A stretch of 64,000 nucleotides of DNA from Pseudomonas sp. Os17 (GCF_001547895.1 NZ_AP014627.1:2235501-2299500), one strand, 5' to 3'; numbered from the stretch's first letter, positions 18,377 to 29,078 are shown. Notes: generated by a model from the letters alone, not told the origin. A program made the numbers and translations.

Positions 18377-18742
18377 GTGCGCACAGTAGCGATGATGATG
18401 GCGGTGTTGGCCTTGGCCGGATGCGGCGAAGGCAAACGGGTCGAAGCGAACAAGACCGCGGCAGCGCAGGTTCAACCGGTTCAGGCCTCCAGTGCACCGC
18501 AGTGGGATGTGCTGGTGGGCAGCGAGTTGCCTCAGGCGGTAAGCGATCTGACCGGCTGGCTGATCGAGCACGGGATCATTTCCAACGTGGTGACCGTTGA
18601 GGGCAAGCGCCTGGTGGTGGTCGGCCCGTTTGCTTCCCAGGCCGAAGCCGAGGCCAAGAAGAATGAAGTGATTGAAAAGCTGGTCAAGGCCAAGAAGCGC
18701 GATATCGACGTCACTGTCATCGAGCATCAAGCCGCGCAATAA
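18377..18742 (+). CDS. lipoprotein with SPOR-like C-terminal domain
   Basis: A 121-aa protein with a lipoprotein signal (VAMMMAVLALAGC, lipobox LAGC). The mature C-terminal half, with KRLVVVGPFASQAEAEAKK, resembles the end of a SPOR domain (peptidoglycan binding), though it is short. GTG 18377 follows AGGGGTGGG. It diverges from rsmE. The function is unknown beyond probable outer-membrane anchoring. Confidence 0.7.
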   Translation: MRTVAMMMAVLALAGCGEGKRVEANKTAAAQVQPVQASSAPQWDVLVGSELPQAVSDLTGWLIEHGIISNVVTVEGKRLVVVGPFASQAEAEAKKNEVIEKLVKAKKRDIDVTVIEHQAAQ

Positions 18743-18793
18743 ACCTGTTTGCACAGGATCCAGGATCGCCCGCGTTCAGCGGGCGATCTGCTT

Positions 18794-19483
18794 TCAGCCA
18801 CAGGCCTTGAGGTTGACCGCGCCGACGAATTCATTGCCGCGCCCCATGACGCAGGCCACGCTCTGATTGCGCTGGCGTTCCCAGTCTTGCACCGGGTAGG
18901 TCTTGTTCCAGGCTTCGAAGAGCTGTCGGTCCTGCTTGGACAGGCGCAGGCCGTACTGCTTGCTCATGTAGAAGTAGGTGCGGGCGATCATGCCGCGAAT
19001 CGAAGGCCGGGGCATGACCTTCTTGGCCTTGAAGTCGACCTGGGTCAGGCACGAACCGTACTGGCCCGATTGCTCCGGCAGCCAGCCGAAGCTGAAATTG
19101 CTGCGGTCGCCATTCACTTCGCCAATGCTCGGTACCAGGTTGTGCAGGTCGGCTTCGGCGCGCTGATAGACCGCATCGGTGCGCGTGCAATTCTTGCGTC
19201 CGCCTTGCTGCCAGCACTGACGCTGATGGCCGATCTGCCAGGCCGGCACTATGTGTTCCCATTCGATGCGTTCGGCGCGCTTGGCGTTCTTGCGCGGTAC
19301 ATAGCCGCAGGCTGCCAGGTTCACCCGATTGCCGGTGTACTTGCAGCCGCAATAGAACTCGGTGGATTGGGGGGCATAGAGCTTCCAGGCGACTTTCTTG
19401 GCTTCGCTGAAGGTACGGGGCGCATCGGCTTGGGCGGTACAGGCGAGAAACAGCAACAGCAGGGCAAAACAACGAACACTCAT
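18794..19483 (-). CDS. endA: endonuclease I (EndA/Dns family), exported
   Basis: A 229-aa exported DNase. The signal peptide MSVRCFALLLLFLACTAQA is followed by the endonuclease I domain: EWEHIVPAWQIGHQRQCW holds the metal-binding beta-beta-alpha-Me His, and DLHNLVPSIGEVNGDRSNF is the family signature. Eight or more Cys suggest disulfides in the periplasm or medium. Relatives degrade extracellular DNA. It starts four bases after the stop of the DUF1654 gene, with AAGGAA upstream, so it shares that gene's LexA-box promoter. Confidence 0.93.
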   Translation of the reverse strand: MSVRCFALLLLFLACTAQADAPRTFSEAKKVAWKLYAPQSTEFYCGCKYTGNRVNLAACGYVPRKNAKRAERIEWEHIVPAWQIGHQRQCWQQGGRKNCTRTDAVYQRAEADLHNLVPSIGEVNGDRSNFSFGWLPEQSGQYGSCLTQVDFKAKKVMPRPSIRGMIARTYFYMSKQYGLRLSKQDRQLFEAWNKTYPVQDWERQRNQSVACVMGRGNEFVGAVNLKACG

Positions 19484-19487
19484 TGAC

Positions 19488-19727
19488 TCAGTCTTCCTTC
19501 GGCACAACCCAGAAAATCTGCACGCCGCCATCGTCGCGATAGGCGAGGGTGACGTTGTCGTTTTCGGCGATTTCTTCCAGCAGGCGCTCCCACTCGTCCT
19601 GAGGTTCGTCGGCGAGGCGGAAGATCAGCGCGGCCTTGGCTTTCTGTGCGGTGGGGGAGTTGATGATTTTCTGGATGCGTACACCCAGGCGTTCGTAGGA
19701 GCTGAGGGGTGTTTGAGTGTTGGCCAC
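19488..19727 (-). CDS. DUF1654 family protein
   Basis: A small 79-aa cytoplasmic protein of the Pseudomonas-typical DUF1654 family: SYERLGVRIQKIINSPTAQKAKA, then a DEWERLLEEIAENDNV helix and a YRDDGGVQIFWVV end. Its role is unknown. GTG 19727 is chosen because AAGGAA lies six bases before it; an upstream ATG frame lacks such a site. Its promoter overlaps a LexA-type box, and endA follows at once. Confidence 0.75.
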   Translation of the reverse strand: MANTQTPLSSYERLGVRIQKIINSPTAQKAKAALIFRLADEPQDEWERLLEEIAENDNVTLAYRDDGGVQIFWVVPKED

Positions 19728-19745
19728 GGAACATTCCTTATTAAG

Positions 19746-19786
19746 CTGTACGTGCATACAGTATTTAACTGTAAGACATTTCGCAA
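19746..19786 (-). promoter_or_regulatory. LexA (SOS) box over the DUF1654-endA promoter
   Basis: CTGTACGTGCATACAG (19746-19761) fits the gammaproteobacterial LexA pattern CTG-N10-CAG with extended CTGT/ACAG arms. On the reverse strand TTGCGA (19786-19781), a 17-base spacer and TACTGT (19763-19758) form a promoter whose -10 overlaps the box. Confidence 0.6.
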
Positions 19787-19911
19787 CTGCTTAAAATTCA
19801 AGAAGTTCCTCTGACAACGCTTTGCGCATTTGTCTCATGAGGCGGGCAGATATTTTTACTGGGAGGAAGGAGGCGGTATCGGGACCACCCGCCCGGGCGG
19901 GCGAGTGGTTG

Positions 19912-19942
19912 CAAAACCGCTCGACCGGGGCCGGTCGAGCGG
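19912..19942 (-). terminator. Rho-independent terminator of the asparaginase gene
   Basis: CCGCTCGACCGG (19917-19928) and CCGGTCGAGCGG (19931-19942) form a 12-pair stem; on the reverse strand TTTTGC follows. Confidence 0.85.
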
Positions 19943-19949
19943 GGTTCTG

Positions 19950-21376
<1,427 letters not shown>

Positions 21377-21829
21377 ATGTCACTGTCAGTCGGATTTCCA
21401 GGGGCAGGAGCCATTCTGATCAATGGTAAGACCCCCGCAACCATCGATGCATTGAGCGACGCCACCGCCGAGCAGGCGTCTAGTGCGCTGGGCACCGACG
21501 AGTCGGGCGCTTTGCGGGTCGGTTCCAGCAAGCAGGCCGAACAGTCTGAAAGCGAAGGCTCAAGCGAAGACAACCACAGCATCGTGGTCAAGATGCTGCT
21601 AAAGCGCATGCAGGAACTGCAGCAGCAACTTCGGGAGCAGCAACAGCAACTGGCTGCCGCCCAGGCCGCCAACTACCCAACCCCCGAGGCCAAGCAGACG
21701 ACAGTCATGGCCATTCAAGGGCAGATCGCCGAAACCAACGGTGCCTTGGCAGAGGTCTCGGGCAACCTGGTGCGGGAGTTGGCCAAGGAGTCGTCCTCCT
21801 CCGGTGGCCTGGTGAATACCACCGCCTGA
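21377..21829 (+). CDS. hypothetical coiled-coil protein
   Basis: A 150-aa hydrophilic protein with no signal peptide or membrane segment. Residues about 70-100 (VKMLLKRMQELQQQLREQQQ) form a strong coiled coil rich in Gln. The N-terminal part is Ser/Glu/Ala rich. I do not recognise a characterised family. ATG 21377 has CAGGAG upstream. It stands alone before the ribose operon. Confidence 0.7.
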   Translation: MSLSVGFPGAGAILINGKTPATIDALSDATAEQASSALGTDESGALRVGSSKQAEQSESEGSSEDNHSIVVKMLLKRMQELQQQLREQQQQLAAAQAANYPTPEAKQTTVMAIQGQIAETNGALAEVSGNLVRELAKESSSSGGLVNTTA

Positions 21830-21928
21830 ACCATCAGCCTGTCCGGGCGCATTTTCCCGGGCAGGTCTTTCTCCAAGCGGCCGGCTGCGGATGGCTGCCC
21901 ACTCTCTCTGATCGCACTTTGAACAGCG

Positions 21929-21979
21929 TTGACAAACTCTGGCGAGGTTCGCATAGTTCGTTTTACGCAAACGTTTGCG
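21929..21979 (+). promoter_or_regulatory. rbs promoter with RbsR-type operator
   Basis: TTGACA (21929-21934) and CATAGT (21952-21957) are 17 bases apart. Just downstream is CGCAAACGTTTGCG (21966-21979), a perfect 14-base palindrome with the central CG typical of LacI/RbsR operators. Its position at or after the start point suggests repression, relieved by ribose through the RbsR encoded in the operon. Confidence 0.75.
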
Positions 21980-22102
21980 CGGTGCTCGGGAAGCGATGAT
22001 CGTCTATCTTTCCGCGGCATGGCGCCGGCCAGCGCCGCTGGAAACCTGGTGGCCCCGCCGGGCGAACGCTGCTCACAATAATCATAAGATCGGAGTGAAC
22101 CC

Positions 22103-23059
22103 ATGAAGCTGCCCTTTGCTGGACGTCTACTCGCTGTCGCCGTTCTGGCCGCTGCATCCGCCGCCCTTCCTCTCTCTTCGGCTCTGGCCGACACCCCGCA
22201 GAAACCCAAGGTCGCCCTGGTCATGAAATCCCTGGCCAACGAGTTCTTCCTGACCATGGAAGACGGAGCCAAGGCTTATCAGAAAGAGCACTCCGGCGAT
22301 TTCGACCTGGTGTCCAACGGCATCAAGGACGAAACCGATACCGCCAACCAGATCCGTATCGTCGAGCAGATGATTGTTTCCAAGGTCAACGCCCTGGTGA
22401 TCGCGCCCGCCGACTCCAAGGCGATGGTGCCGGTGATCAAGAAGGCGGTGGACGCCGGGATCACGGTGATCAACATCGATAACCAGCTCGATCCCGGGGT
22501 GCTCAAGAGCAAGAACCTCAGCGTGCCTTTCGTCGGGCCCGACAACCGCAAGGGCGCACGCCTGGTGGGCGAGTACCTGGCCAAGCAGCTCAAGGCCGGG
22601 GATGAAGTCGGGATCATCGAAGGCGTCTCCACCACCACCAACGCGCAACAGCGCACCGCCGGCTTCAAGGACGCAATGGAGGCCGCGCAGATCAAGGTGG
22701 TGTCGCTGCAATCGGGCGATTGGGAGATAGACGCCGGCAACCGCGTCGCCTCGGCCATGCTCAGCGAGTATCCGAATCTCAAGGCATTGCTGGCCGGCAA
22801 CGACAGCATGGCGGTAGGGGCTGTGTCCGCTGTGCGGGCCGCCGGCAAGGCGGGCAAGGTCCAGGTGGTGGGCTACGACAATATCAACGCCATCAAGCCG
22901 ATGCTCAAGGATGGCCGGGTCCTGGCCACTGCCGATCAGTTCGCCGCCAAGCAGGCGGTGTTCGGTATCGAGACGGCGCTGAAGATCCTCAAGGGCGAGA
23001 AGGTCGACAGTGGTGCCAATGGCGTGATCGAAACTCCGGTTGAGCTGGTCACCAAGTAG
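22103..23059 (+). CDS. rbsB: ribose ABC transporter substrate-binding protein
   Basis: RbsB is the periplasmic binding protein that delivers D-ribose to RbsAC. The 318-aa precursor has a signal peptide (about 1-29, ending SSALA) and a type I periplasmic fold, with LVMKSLANEFF near the N-terminus and LLAGNDSMAVGAVSA and VVGYDNINAIKPML later, as in RbsB. It is first in rbsBACRKD, behind the palindromic operator. Confidence 0.94.
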   Translation: MKLPFAGRLLAVAVLAAASAALPLSSALADTPQKPKVALVMKSLANEFFLTMEDGAKAYQKEHSGDFDLVSNGIKDETDTANQIRIVEQMIVSKVNALVIAPADSKAMVPVIKKAVDAGITVINIDNQLDPGVLKSKNLSVPFVGPDNRKGARLVGEYLAKQLKAGDEVGIIEGVSTTTNAQQRTAGFKDAMEAAQIKVVSLQSGDWEIDAGNRVASAMLSEYPNLKALLAGNDSMAVGAVSAVRAAGKAGKVQVVGYDNINAIKPMLKDGRVLATADQFAAKQAVFGIETALKILKGEKVDSGANGVIETPVELVTK

Positions 23060-23116
23060 TCGTTGCGACGGCACAACGGCGCTCACCCGCAAGGGTGAGC
23101 GCATGGAGAGTTTCCT

Positions 23117-24670
23117 ATGTCAGTTTCCGCTGCGAACGCTGTCCTTTCGGTCAGCGGTATCGGCAAGACCTATGCACAACCGGTATTGACCGGCATCGAC
23201 CTGACGCTGCTGCGCGGGGAGGTGCTGGCCCTGACCGGGGAAAACGGTGCCGGCAAGAGCACCCTGTCGAAGATTATCGGTGGCCTGGTCAGTCCGACCA
23301 CCGGGCACATGCAGTTCAACGGGCAGGACTATCGCCCCGCGAGCCGCACCCAGGCCGAGGACCTGGGTGTCCGCATGGTCATGCAGGAGCTCAACTTGCT
23401 GCCAACCCTGTCGGTGGCCGAAAACCTGTTTCTCGACAACCTGCCCAGTAACGGCGGCTGGATCAGCCGCAAGCAACTGCGCAAGGCGGCGATCGAGGCC
23501 ATGGCCCAGGTCGGCCTGGACGCCATCGATCCCGACACCCTGGTGGGTGAGTTGGGCATCGGTCACCAGCAAATGGTGGAGATTGCGCGCAACCTGATCG
23601 GCGACTGCCATGTGCTGATTCTCGATGAGCCCACGGCCATGCTCACGGCTCGCGAGGTGGAGATGCTTTTTGAGCAGATCGCTCGTCTGCAGGCCCGGGG
23701 CGTATCGATCATCTATATCTCCCATCGCCTGGAAGAGCTGGCCCGGGTCGCCCAGCGCATTGCCGTATTGCGCGATGGTTGCCTGGTCTGTGTCGAACCC
23801 ATGGCCAACTACAACAGCGAACAGCTGGTGAACCTGATGGTGGGGCGCGAGCTGGGCGAGCATATCGATCTGGGCGAGCGCAAGATCGGCGCTCCGGCGC
23901 TGACCGTGAGCAACCTCTGCCGTTCGGACAAGGTCCGCGATGTGTCGTTTGAGGTGCGCAGTGGCGAGATCTTCGGCATTTCCGGGCTGATCGGGGCAGG
24001 GCGTACCGAGCTGCTGCGCCTGATCTTCGGCGCCGACCTGGCCGACAGCGGCAGCATCGCCCTGGGGACCCCGGCGCGGCCCGTGAGCATTCGCTCGCCG
24101 GTGGATGCCGTGGCCAACGGTATCGCCCTGATTACCGAGGATCGCAAGGGTGAAGGCCTGCTGCTGACCCAGTCGATCAGCGCCAACATCGCCCTGGGCA
24201 ACATGCCGGCCATTTCCCGCCGCGGCCTGGTCAGTGGCCAGGACGAGGAACAGCTGGCCCAGCGGCAGATCGACGCGATGCGTATCCGCAGTTCCAGCCC
24301 GGCGCAACCCGTCAGCGAACTGTCCGGTGGCAACCAGCAGAAAGTGGTGATCGGTCGTTGGCTGGAGCGTGACTGTTCGGTGCTGCTGTTCGACGAGCCC
24401 ACACGCGGCATCGATGTCGGAGCCAAGTTCGATATCTACGGTTTGTTGGGCGAGTTGACCCGCCAGGGCAAGGCTCTGGTGGTGGTGTCCAGCGACTTGC
24501 GCGAGTTGATGCTGATCTGCGACCGGATCGGCGTGCTGTCTGCGGGACGTCTGATCGACACCTTCGAGCGTGACAGCTGGACCCAGGACGAATTGCTTGC
24601 CGCCGCTTTTGCCGGCTATCAGAAACGAGATGCGCTGCTCAATGAAGCGGCGCCTAGGAATGCACCATGA
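23117..24670 (+). CDS. rbsA: ribose ABC transporter ATP-binding protein
   Basis: RbsA has two fused ABC ATPase domains (517 aa) and powers ribose import. The first Walker A (GENGAGKST) lies near residue 43 and Walker B (VLILDEPTAM) near 170. The second domain has the degenerate GLIGAGRTELLR near 297, signature LSGGNQQKVV near 402 and LLFDEPTRGID. The weakened second Walker A is normal for sugar ABC proteins. It overlaps rbsC by four bases. Confidence 0.95.
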   Translation: MSVSAANAVLSVSGIGKTYAQPVLTGIDLTLLRGEVLALTGENGAGKSTLSKIIGGLVSPTTGHMQFNGQDYRPASRTQAEDLGVRMVMQELNLLPTLSVAENLFLDNLPSNGGWISRKQLRKAAIEAMAQVGLDAIDPDTLVGELGIGHQQMVEIARNLIGDCHVLILDEPTAMLTAREVEMLFEQIARLQARGVSIIYISHRLEELARVAQRIAVLRDGCLVCVEPMANYNSEQLVNLMVGRELGEHIDLGERKIGAPALTVSNLCRSDKVRDVSFEVRSGEIFGISGLIGAGRTELLRLIFGADLADSGSIALGTPARPVSIRSPVDAVANGIALITEDRKGEGLLLTQSISANIALGNMPAISRRGLVSGQDEEQLAQRQIDAMRIRSSSPAQPVSELSGGNQQKVVIGRWLERDCSVLLFDEPTRGIDVGAKFDIYGLLGELTRQGKALVVVSSDLRELMLICDRIGVLSAGRLIDTFERDSWTQDELLAAAFAGYQKRDALLNEAAPRNAP

Positions 24671-25644
24671 AAACTGCACCTGCAAGCGGCAAGCGAGGCG
24701 GCCATTACTACGGCCTCGGCACTTACCTGGGGCTGGCGGGGGCCTTGTTGGGGATGATCGTCCTGTTCTCCCTGCTCAGCAGCCACTTCCTCTCCTATGA
24801 CACTTTCAGCACCCTGGCCAACCAGATTCCCGACCTGATGGTGCTGGCGGTGGGCATGACCTTTGTTCTGATCATCGGCGGCATCGATTTGTCCGTCGGC
24901 TCGGTGCTGGCCCTGGCCGCCTCGACGGTCAGTGTGGCGATCCTCGGCTGGGGATGGAGCGTGGTGCCTGCGGCGTTGCTGGGCATGGCGTGTGCGGCGC
25001 TGGCGGGAACCGTCACCGGATCGATCACTGTGGCCTGGCGCATTCCGTCGTTCATCGTTTCCCTGGGCGTGCTGGAAATGGCCCGGGGCGTGGCCTACCA
25101 GATGACCGGCTCGCGCACGGCTTATATCGGCGACGCCTTTGCCTGGCTGTCGAATCCGATTGCCTTCGGCATTTCGCCGTCGTTTATCATTGCCCTGCTG
25201 ATTATCTTTCTGGCCCAGGCGGTGCTGACGCGCACGGTGTTCGGCCGCTACCTGATCGGTATCGGTACCAACGAAGAGGCGGTGCGCCTGGCGGGGATCA
25301 ACCCCAAGCCCTACAAGATCCTGGTGTTCAGCCTGATGGGATTGTTGGCGGGCATCGCCGCACTGTTTCAAATTTCTCGCCTGGAAGCGGCGGATCCGAA
25401 TGCGGGCTCCGGTCTGGAGTTGCAGGTCATCGCCGCGGTGGTGATCGGCGGCACCAGCCTGATGGGCGGACGCGGTTCGGTGATCAGCACCTTCTTCGGC
25501 GTCTTGATTATTTCCGTGCTGGCTGCAGGCCTGGCGCAAATCGGCGCATCCGAACCGACCAAGCGCATCATCACCGGTGCAGTCATCGTGATTGCCGTGG
25601 TGCTGGACACCTATCGCAGCCAGCGCGCCAATCGGCGGGTTTGA
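24667..25644 (+). CDS. rbsC: ribose ABC transporter permease
   Basis: RbsC forms the inner-membrane channel for ribose. The 325-aa protein has about eight to ten hydrophobic segments and family signatures such as GGIDLSVGSVLALAA, VLTRTVFGRYLIGIGTNEEA, RLAGINP and GGTSLMGGRGSV. Its start overlaps the rbsA stop (ATGA), and rbsR follows after three bases. Confidence 0.94.
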   Translation: MKTAPASGKRGGHYYGLGTYLGLAGALLGMIVLFSLLSSHFLSYDTFSTLANQIPDLMVLAVGMTFVLIIGGIDLSVGSVLALAASTVSVAILGWGWSVVPAALLGMACAALAGTVTGSITVAWRIPSFIVSLGVLEMARGVAYQMTGSRTAYIGDAFAWLSNPIAFGISPSFIIALLIIFLAQAVLTRTVFGRYLIGIGTNEEAVRLAGINPKPYKILVFSLMGLLAGIAALFQISRLEAADPNAGSGLELQVIAAVVIGGTSLMGGRGSVISTFFGVLIISVLAAGLAQIGASEPTKRIITGAVIVIAVVLDTYRSQRANRRV

Positions 25645-25647
25645 TTC

Positions 25648-26670
25648 ATGGCAACAATCAAGGATGTGGCGGCGCTGGCGGGGATTTCCTACACCACGGT
25701 GTCCCATGTACTGAACAAGACGCGCCCGGTCAGTGAAGAGGTACGGGTCAAGGTCGAGGCGGCGATCAAGCGCCTGGACTACGTGCCCAGTGCGGTGGCC
25801 CGCTCCCTCAAGGCCAAGACCACGGCGACCATCGGCCTGTTGGTGCCCAACAGCCTCAACCCGTACTTCGCCGAGCTGGCGCGGGGGATCGAGGACTACT
25901 GCGAGCGCAACGGTTATTGCGTGATTCTCTGCAACTCCGACGACAACCCGGAGAAGCAGCGCAACTACCTGCGGGTGTTGCTGGAAAAACGCATCGACGG
26001 CTTGATCGTGACCTCCGCCGGAGGCGACAGCGGCCTGGCCCAGGGCCTGGCCGGGGTGCGCACGCCGATGGTGATCGTCGACCGCGGGCTGGAGGGCGTG
26101 GATGCCGACCTGGTGCGCATCGATCACCAATACGGTGCCTACCTGGCAACCCGGCACCTGTTGGACCTGGGGCATCGTGACATAGCCTGCATTGGCGGGC
26201 CGGCCCAGACCAGCGTGGCGCAGTTGCGTCTGGCGGGTTTTCATCAGGCGTTGGGCGAGGCGGGGGTTGCAGTCCCTGCCTCGCGCCTTCTGGAGAGTGA
26301 TTTCAGCAGCACTGGCGGTTATCTCGCGGCGGCGCAACTGCTCGATAGCCCGAACCGGCCCAGCGCGATCTTCGCCGGCAACGACATGATGGGTATCGGC
26401 GTGTTGCGGGCGGCTGCGGAGCGCAATATCCGCGTGCCCGGCCAGCTCTCGGTGATTGGCTTCGACGACATTCTCATGAGTCGCTATGTCTACCCGGCGC
26501 TGACTACGGTCGGCCAGTCGATCCTGCAGTTGGGCGAGACCGCGGCAGAGTTGCTGCTGCGCCGGATCGCCTCGCGGGAGTTGCCGGTCGACCAGCGCAT
26601 CGTGACGCCGAATATTGTCTTGCGGGAATCGACGGCGCCGCTTGGCGGCGCCTTTGCCGAATACCGCTGA
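25648..26670 (+). CDS. rbsR: LacI family ribose operon repressor
   Basis: A 340-aa LacI-type repressor. The N-terminal helix-turn-helix (ATIKDVAALAGISYTTVSHV) and hinge (YVPSAVARSLK) are followed by a ribose-binding-like sensor domain (TATIGLLVPNSLNPYFAEL). Lying inside the rbs operon, it presumably binds the palindrome before rbsB and is released by ribose (inference from family and position). Confidence 0.93.
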   Translation: MATIKDVAALAGISYTTVSHVLNKTRPVSEEVRVKVEAAIKRLDYVPSAVARSLKAKTTATIGLLVPNSLNPYFAELARGIEDYCERNGYCVILCNSDDNPEKQRNYLRVLLEKRIDGLIVTSAGGDSGLAQGLAGVRTPMVIVDRGLEGVDADLVRIDHQYGAYLATRHLLDLGHRDIACIGGPAQTSVAQLRLAGFHQALGEAGVAVPASRLLESDFSSTGGYLAAAQLLDSPNRPSAIFAGNDMMGIGVLRAAAERNIRVPGQLSVIGFDDILMSRYVYPALTTVGQSILQLGETAAELLLRRIASRELPVDQRIVTPNIVLRESTAPLGGAFAEYR

Positions 26671-26694
26671 ACCCAAATGATTGAGTATCGATGT

Positions 26695-27612
26695 ATGCCA
26701 GCAAAAGTAGTGGTAGTGGGAAGCCTCAATATGGACCTGGTTACCCGGGCCGAGCGCCTGCCCCGTGGGGGCGAGACGCTGATTGGCAAGTCCTTCGCCA
26801 CGGTGTCCGGTGGCAAGGGGGCCAATCAGGCGGTGGCCGCGGCCCGGCTCGGGGCGCAGGTCTCGATGGTCGGCTGTGTCGGCGATGACGCCTATGGCGA
26901 GCAACTGCGTGGCGCCTTGCTCGCCGAGCAGATCGATTGCCAGGCCGTCAGCGTGGTCGAGGGCTCCAGCGGCGTGGCCCTGATCGTGGTCGATGACAGC
27001 AGTCAGAACGCCATTGTCATTGTCGCTGGCGGCAATGGTCTGCTCAGTCCCGAGAAGGTCGCAGGATTCGATCGGGTGCTGCAGGAGGCCGAGGTGATCA
27101 TCTGTCAGTTGGAAGTACCCATGGCGACGGTGGGCTACACGCTCAAGCGCGGGCGCGAGCTGGGCAAGACAGTGATTCTCAATCCGGCGCCGGCCAGCGC
27201 GCCGCTTCCGGGCCAGTGGTATGGCTCGATCGATTACCTGATTCCCAATGAAAGCGAAGCCTCGGCACTCAGCGGGGTGACCGTGGACTCTCTGGAGAGC
27301 GCCGAGGCGGCGGCCGGGCGCTTGATCGCCGCCGGCGCCGGCAAGGTCATCATTACCTTGGGCGCGCAGGGCGCGCTGTTTGCCGATGGCCGCAGCTGTG
27401 AGTATTTCCCGGCACCCAAGGTCAAGGCCGTCGACACCACGGCCGCGGGGGATACCTTTGTCGGTGGTTTTGCCGCGGCCCTGGCTGCCGGCAAGAGCGA
27501 GGTCGAAGCGATCCGCTTTGGTCAGGCCGCCGCGGCGTTGTCGGTGACCCGGGCTGGCGCACAACCTTCCATTCCCACGCTGTCCGACGTTCAGGCGTTT
27601 GTTCCCTCATGA
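26695..27612 (+). CDS. rbsK: ribokinase
   Basis: RbsK phosphorylates D-ribose to ribose-5-phosphate with ATP. The 305-aa PfkB-type kinase has [10 protein letters not shown], the [15 protein letters not shown] signature near residue 42 and the C-terminal [12 protein letters not shown] motif with the catalytic Asp. ATG 26695 (MPAKVVVVG) is preferred over ATG 26677 because it matches the usual N-terminus; neither has a strong ribosome binding site. It overlaps rbsD by four bases. Confidence 0.95.
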   Translation: MPAKVVVVGSLNMDLVTRAERLPRGGETLIGKSFATVSGGKGANQAVAAARLGAQVSMVGCVGDDAYGEQLRGALLAEQIDCQAVSVVEGSSGVALIVVDDSSQNAIVIVAGGNGLLSPEKVAGFDRVLQEAEVIICQLEVPMATVGYTLKRGRELGKTVILNPAPASAPLPGQWYGSIDYLIPNESEASALSGVTVDSLESAEAAAGRLIAAGAGKVIITLGAQGALFADGRSCEYFPAPKVKAVDTTAAGDTFVGGFAAALAAGKSEVEAIRFGQAAAALSVTRAGAQPSIPTLSDVQAFVPS

Positions 27613-28013
27613 AAAAGACCCCTTTGCTCAACATTGCCCTGTCACGCTTGATCGCCTCCCTGGGGCACGGCGACATCGTGGTGATCGGTGATGCCGGTTT
27701 ACCCGTTCCTCCGGGCGTCGAGTTGATCGACCTGGCCCTGACCCATGGCGTTCCCGATTTTCTCGGCACGCTGAAGGTGCTGCTCAGTGAGATGCAGGTG
27801 GAGAGTCATGTGCTGGCCGAGGAGATTCTGCTCAAGCGGCCGCAGCCTCTGTCGGGGCTCGATGAGCTGAACCTCGGTGGCCAGCTGGGGGCGCGCAAAC
27901 TGCTCAGTCATGAGGATTTCAAGGTGCTCTGTCGACAGGCCCGGGCGGTGGTCCGCACGGGAGAGTGCCAGCCCTATTGCAACATCGCCCTGGTTGCCGG
28001 GGTGACCTTCTAG
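27609..28013 (+). CDS. rbsD: D-ribose pyranase
   Basis: RbsD interconverts beta-pyranose and beta-furanose forms of ribose, giving the form used by ribokinase. The 134-aa protein has the catalytic-His segment [21 protein letters not shown] and the [19 protein letters not shown] end. It overlaps rbsK and completes the catabolic set. Confidence 0.95.
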   Translation: MKKTPLLNIALSRLIASLGHGDIVVIGDAGLPVPPGVELIDLALTHGVPDFLGTLKVLLSEMQVESHVLAEEILLKRPQPLSGLDELNLGGQLGARKLLSHEDFKVLCRQARAVVRTGECQPYCNIALVAGVTF

Positions 28014-28044
28014 GCCTTTTCATACCCAGCACAAGGAGTGCGCC

Positions 28045-29073
28045 ATGCACCGCTATGCTCAGCTATTCAATCACTGGTTCCGGAGTCTGCTGCTTTTGTC
28101 TCTGCTCACTGCTACCGGCGCTCAGGCGGCGGAAAAAATCGATCTGATCATCGATACCGATCCGGGGGCCGACGATGTGGTGGCCCTGCTGTTCGCCCTG
28201 GCTTCGCCCGAAGAGCTGCACATCCGTGCCTTGACCACGGTGGCGGGCAACGTGCGCCTGGACAAGACCTCGCGCAATGCCCGACTGGCTCGTGAGTGGG
28301 CGGGGCGTGATGAAGTGCCGGTCTATGCAGGAGCGCCCAAGCCGCTGCTGCGCACGCCGATCTACGCCGAGAATATCCACGGCAAGGAGGGCATCTCCGG
28401 GGTGACCGTGCATGAGCCCAAGGCGCCGCTGGCCAAGGGCAATGCGGTCAACTACCTGATCGACACCCTGCGCGCGGCCAAGCCTCACAGCATCACCATC
28501 GCCATGCTCGGTCCGCAGACCAACCTGGCGCTGGCGCTGATCCAGGCTCCGGACATCACCCAGGGCATCAAGGAAGTGGTGGTCATGGGCGGTGCGCATT
28601 TCAACGGCGGCAACATCACGCCGGTGGCCGAGTTCAACCTGTTCGCCGACCCGCAGGCCGCTGAAGTGGTGCTCAAGAGTGGCGTCAAGTTGACCTACCT
28701 GCCCCTGGATGTGACTCACAAGGTGCTGACCAGTGACGCGCGGCTGCAGAAAATCGCGGCCCTGAACAACAATGCCAGCAAAGTGGTGGGGGATATCCTC
28801 AACGAGTACGTCAAGGGGGATATGGAGCACTACGGGATTCCAGGTGGCCCGGTGCATGACGCTACCGTGATCGCCTACCTCCTGAAACCCGAGTTGTTCA
28901 CCGGGCGCCAGGCCAACATGGTCATCGACAGTCGCGAAGGGCCGACCTTCGGCCAGACCATCGTCGACTGGTACGACGGCCTGAAGCAGGAAAAGAACGT
29001 GTTCTGGGTTGAGAATGGCGATGCTCAGGGCTTCTTCGATCTGCTCACCGAGCGTCTGGCCCGTCTCAAGTAA
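28045..29073 (+). CDS. exported nucleoside hydrolase (IunH family)
   Basis: This enzyme splits ribonucleosides to base and ribose. The 342-aa precursor has a signal peptide (about 1-28, LLLLSLLTATGAQA), the calcium-binding DTDPGADD at about residue 36, NIHGKEG and VVMGGAHFNGGN, and the C-terminal PGGPVHDATVIAYLL motif. AAGGAG lies before ATG 28045. It follows rbsD by 31 bases with no terminator between, so ribose freed from nucleosides in the periplasm would feed RbsB (inference). Confidence 0.92.
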   Translation: MHRYAQLFNHWFRSLLLLSLLTATGAQAAEKIDLIIDTDPGADDVVALLFALASPEELHIRALTTVAGNVRLDKTSRNARLAREWAGRDEVPVYAGAPKPLLRTPIYAENIHGKEGISGVTVHEPKAPLAKGNAVNYLIDTLRAAKPHSITIAMLGPQTNLALALIQAPDITQGIKEVVVMGGAHFNGGNITPVAEFNLFADPQAAEVVLKSGVKLTYLPLDVTHKVLTSDARLQKIAALNNNASKVVGDILNEYVKGDMEHYGIPGGPVHDATVIAYLLKPELFTGRQANMVIDSREGPTFGQTIVDWYDGLKQEKNVFWVENGDAQGFFDLLTERLARLK

Positions 29074-29078
29074 GTCGC

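Noticed and set aside
24619..27564. 981-codon open frame on the reverse strand across rbsA-rbsC-rbsR-rbsK
   Set aside because: It is antisense to four clear genes and is open because of high-GC third-position bias; its composition (His/Gln/Arg-rich) is not protein-like.
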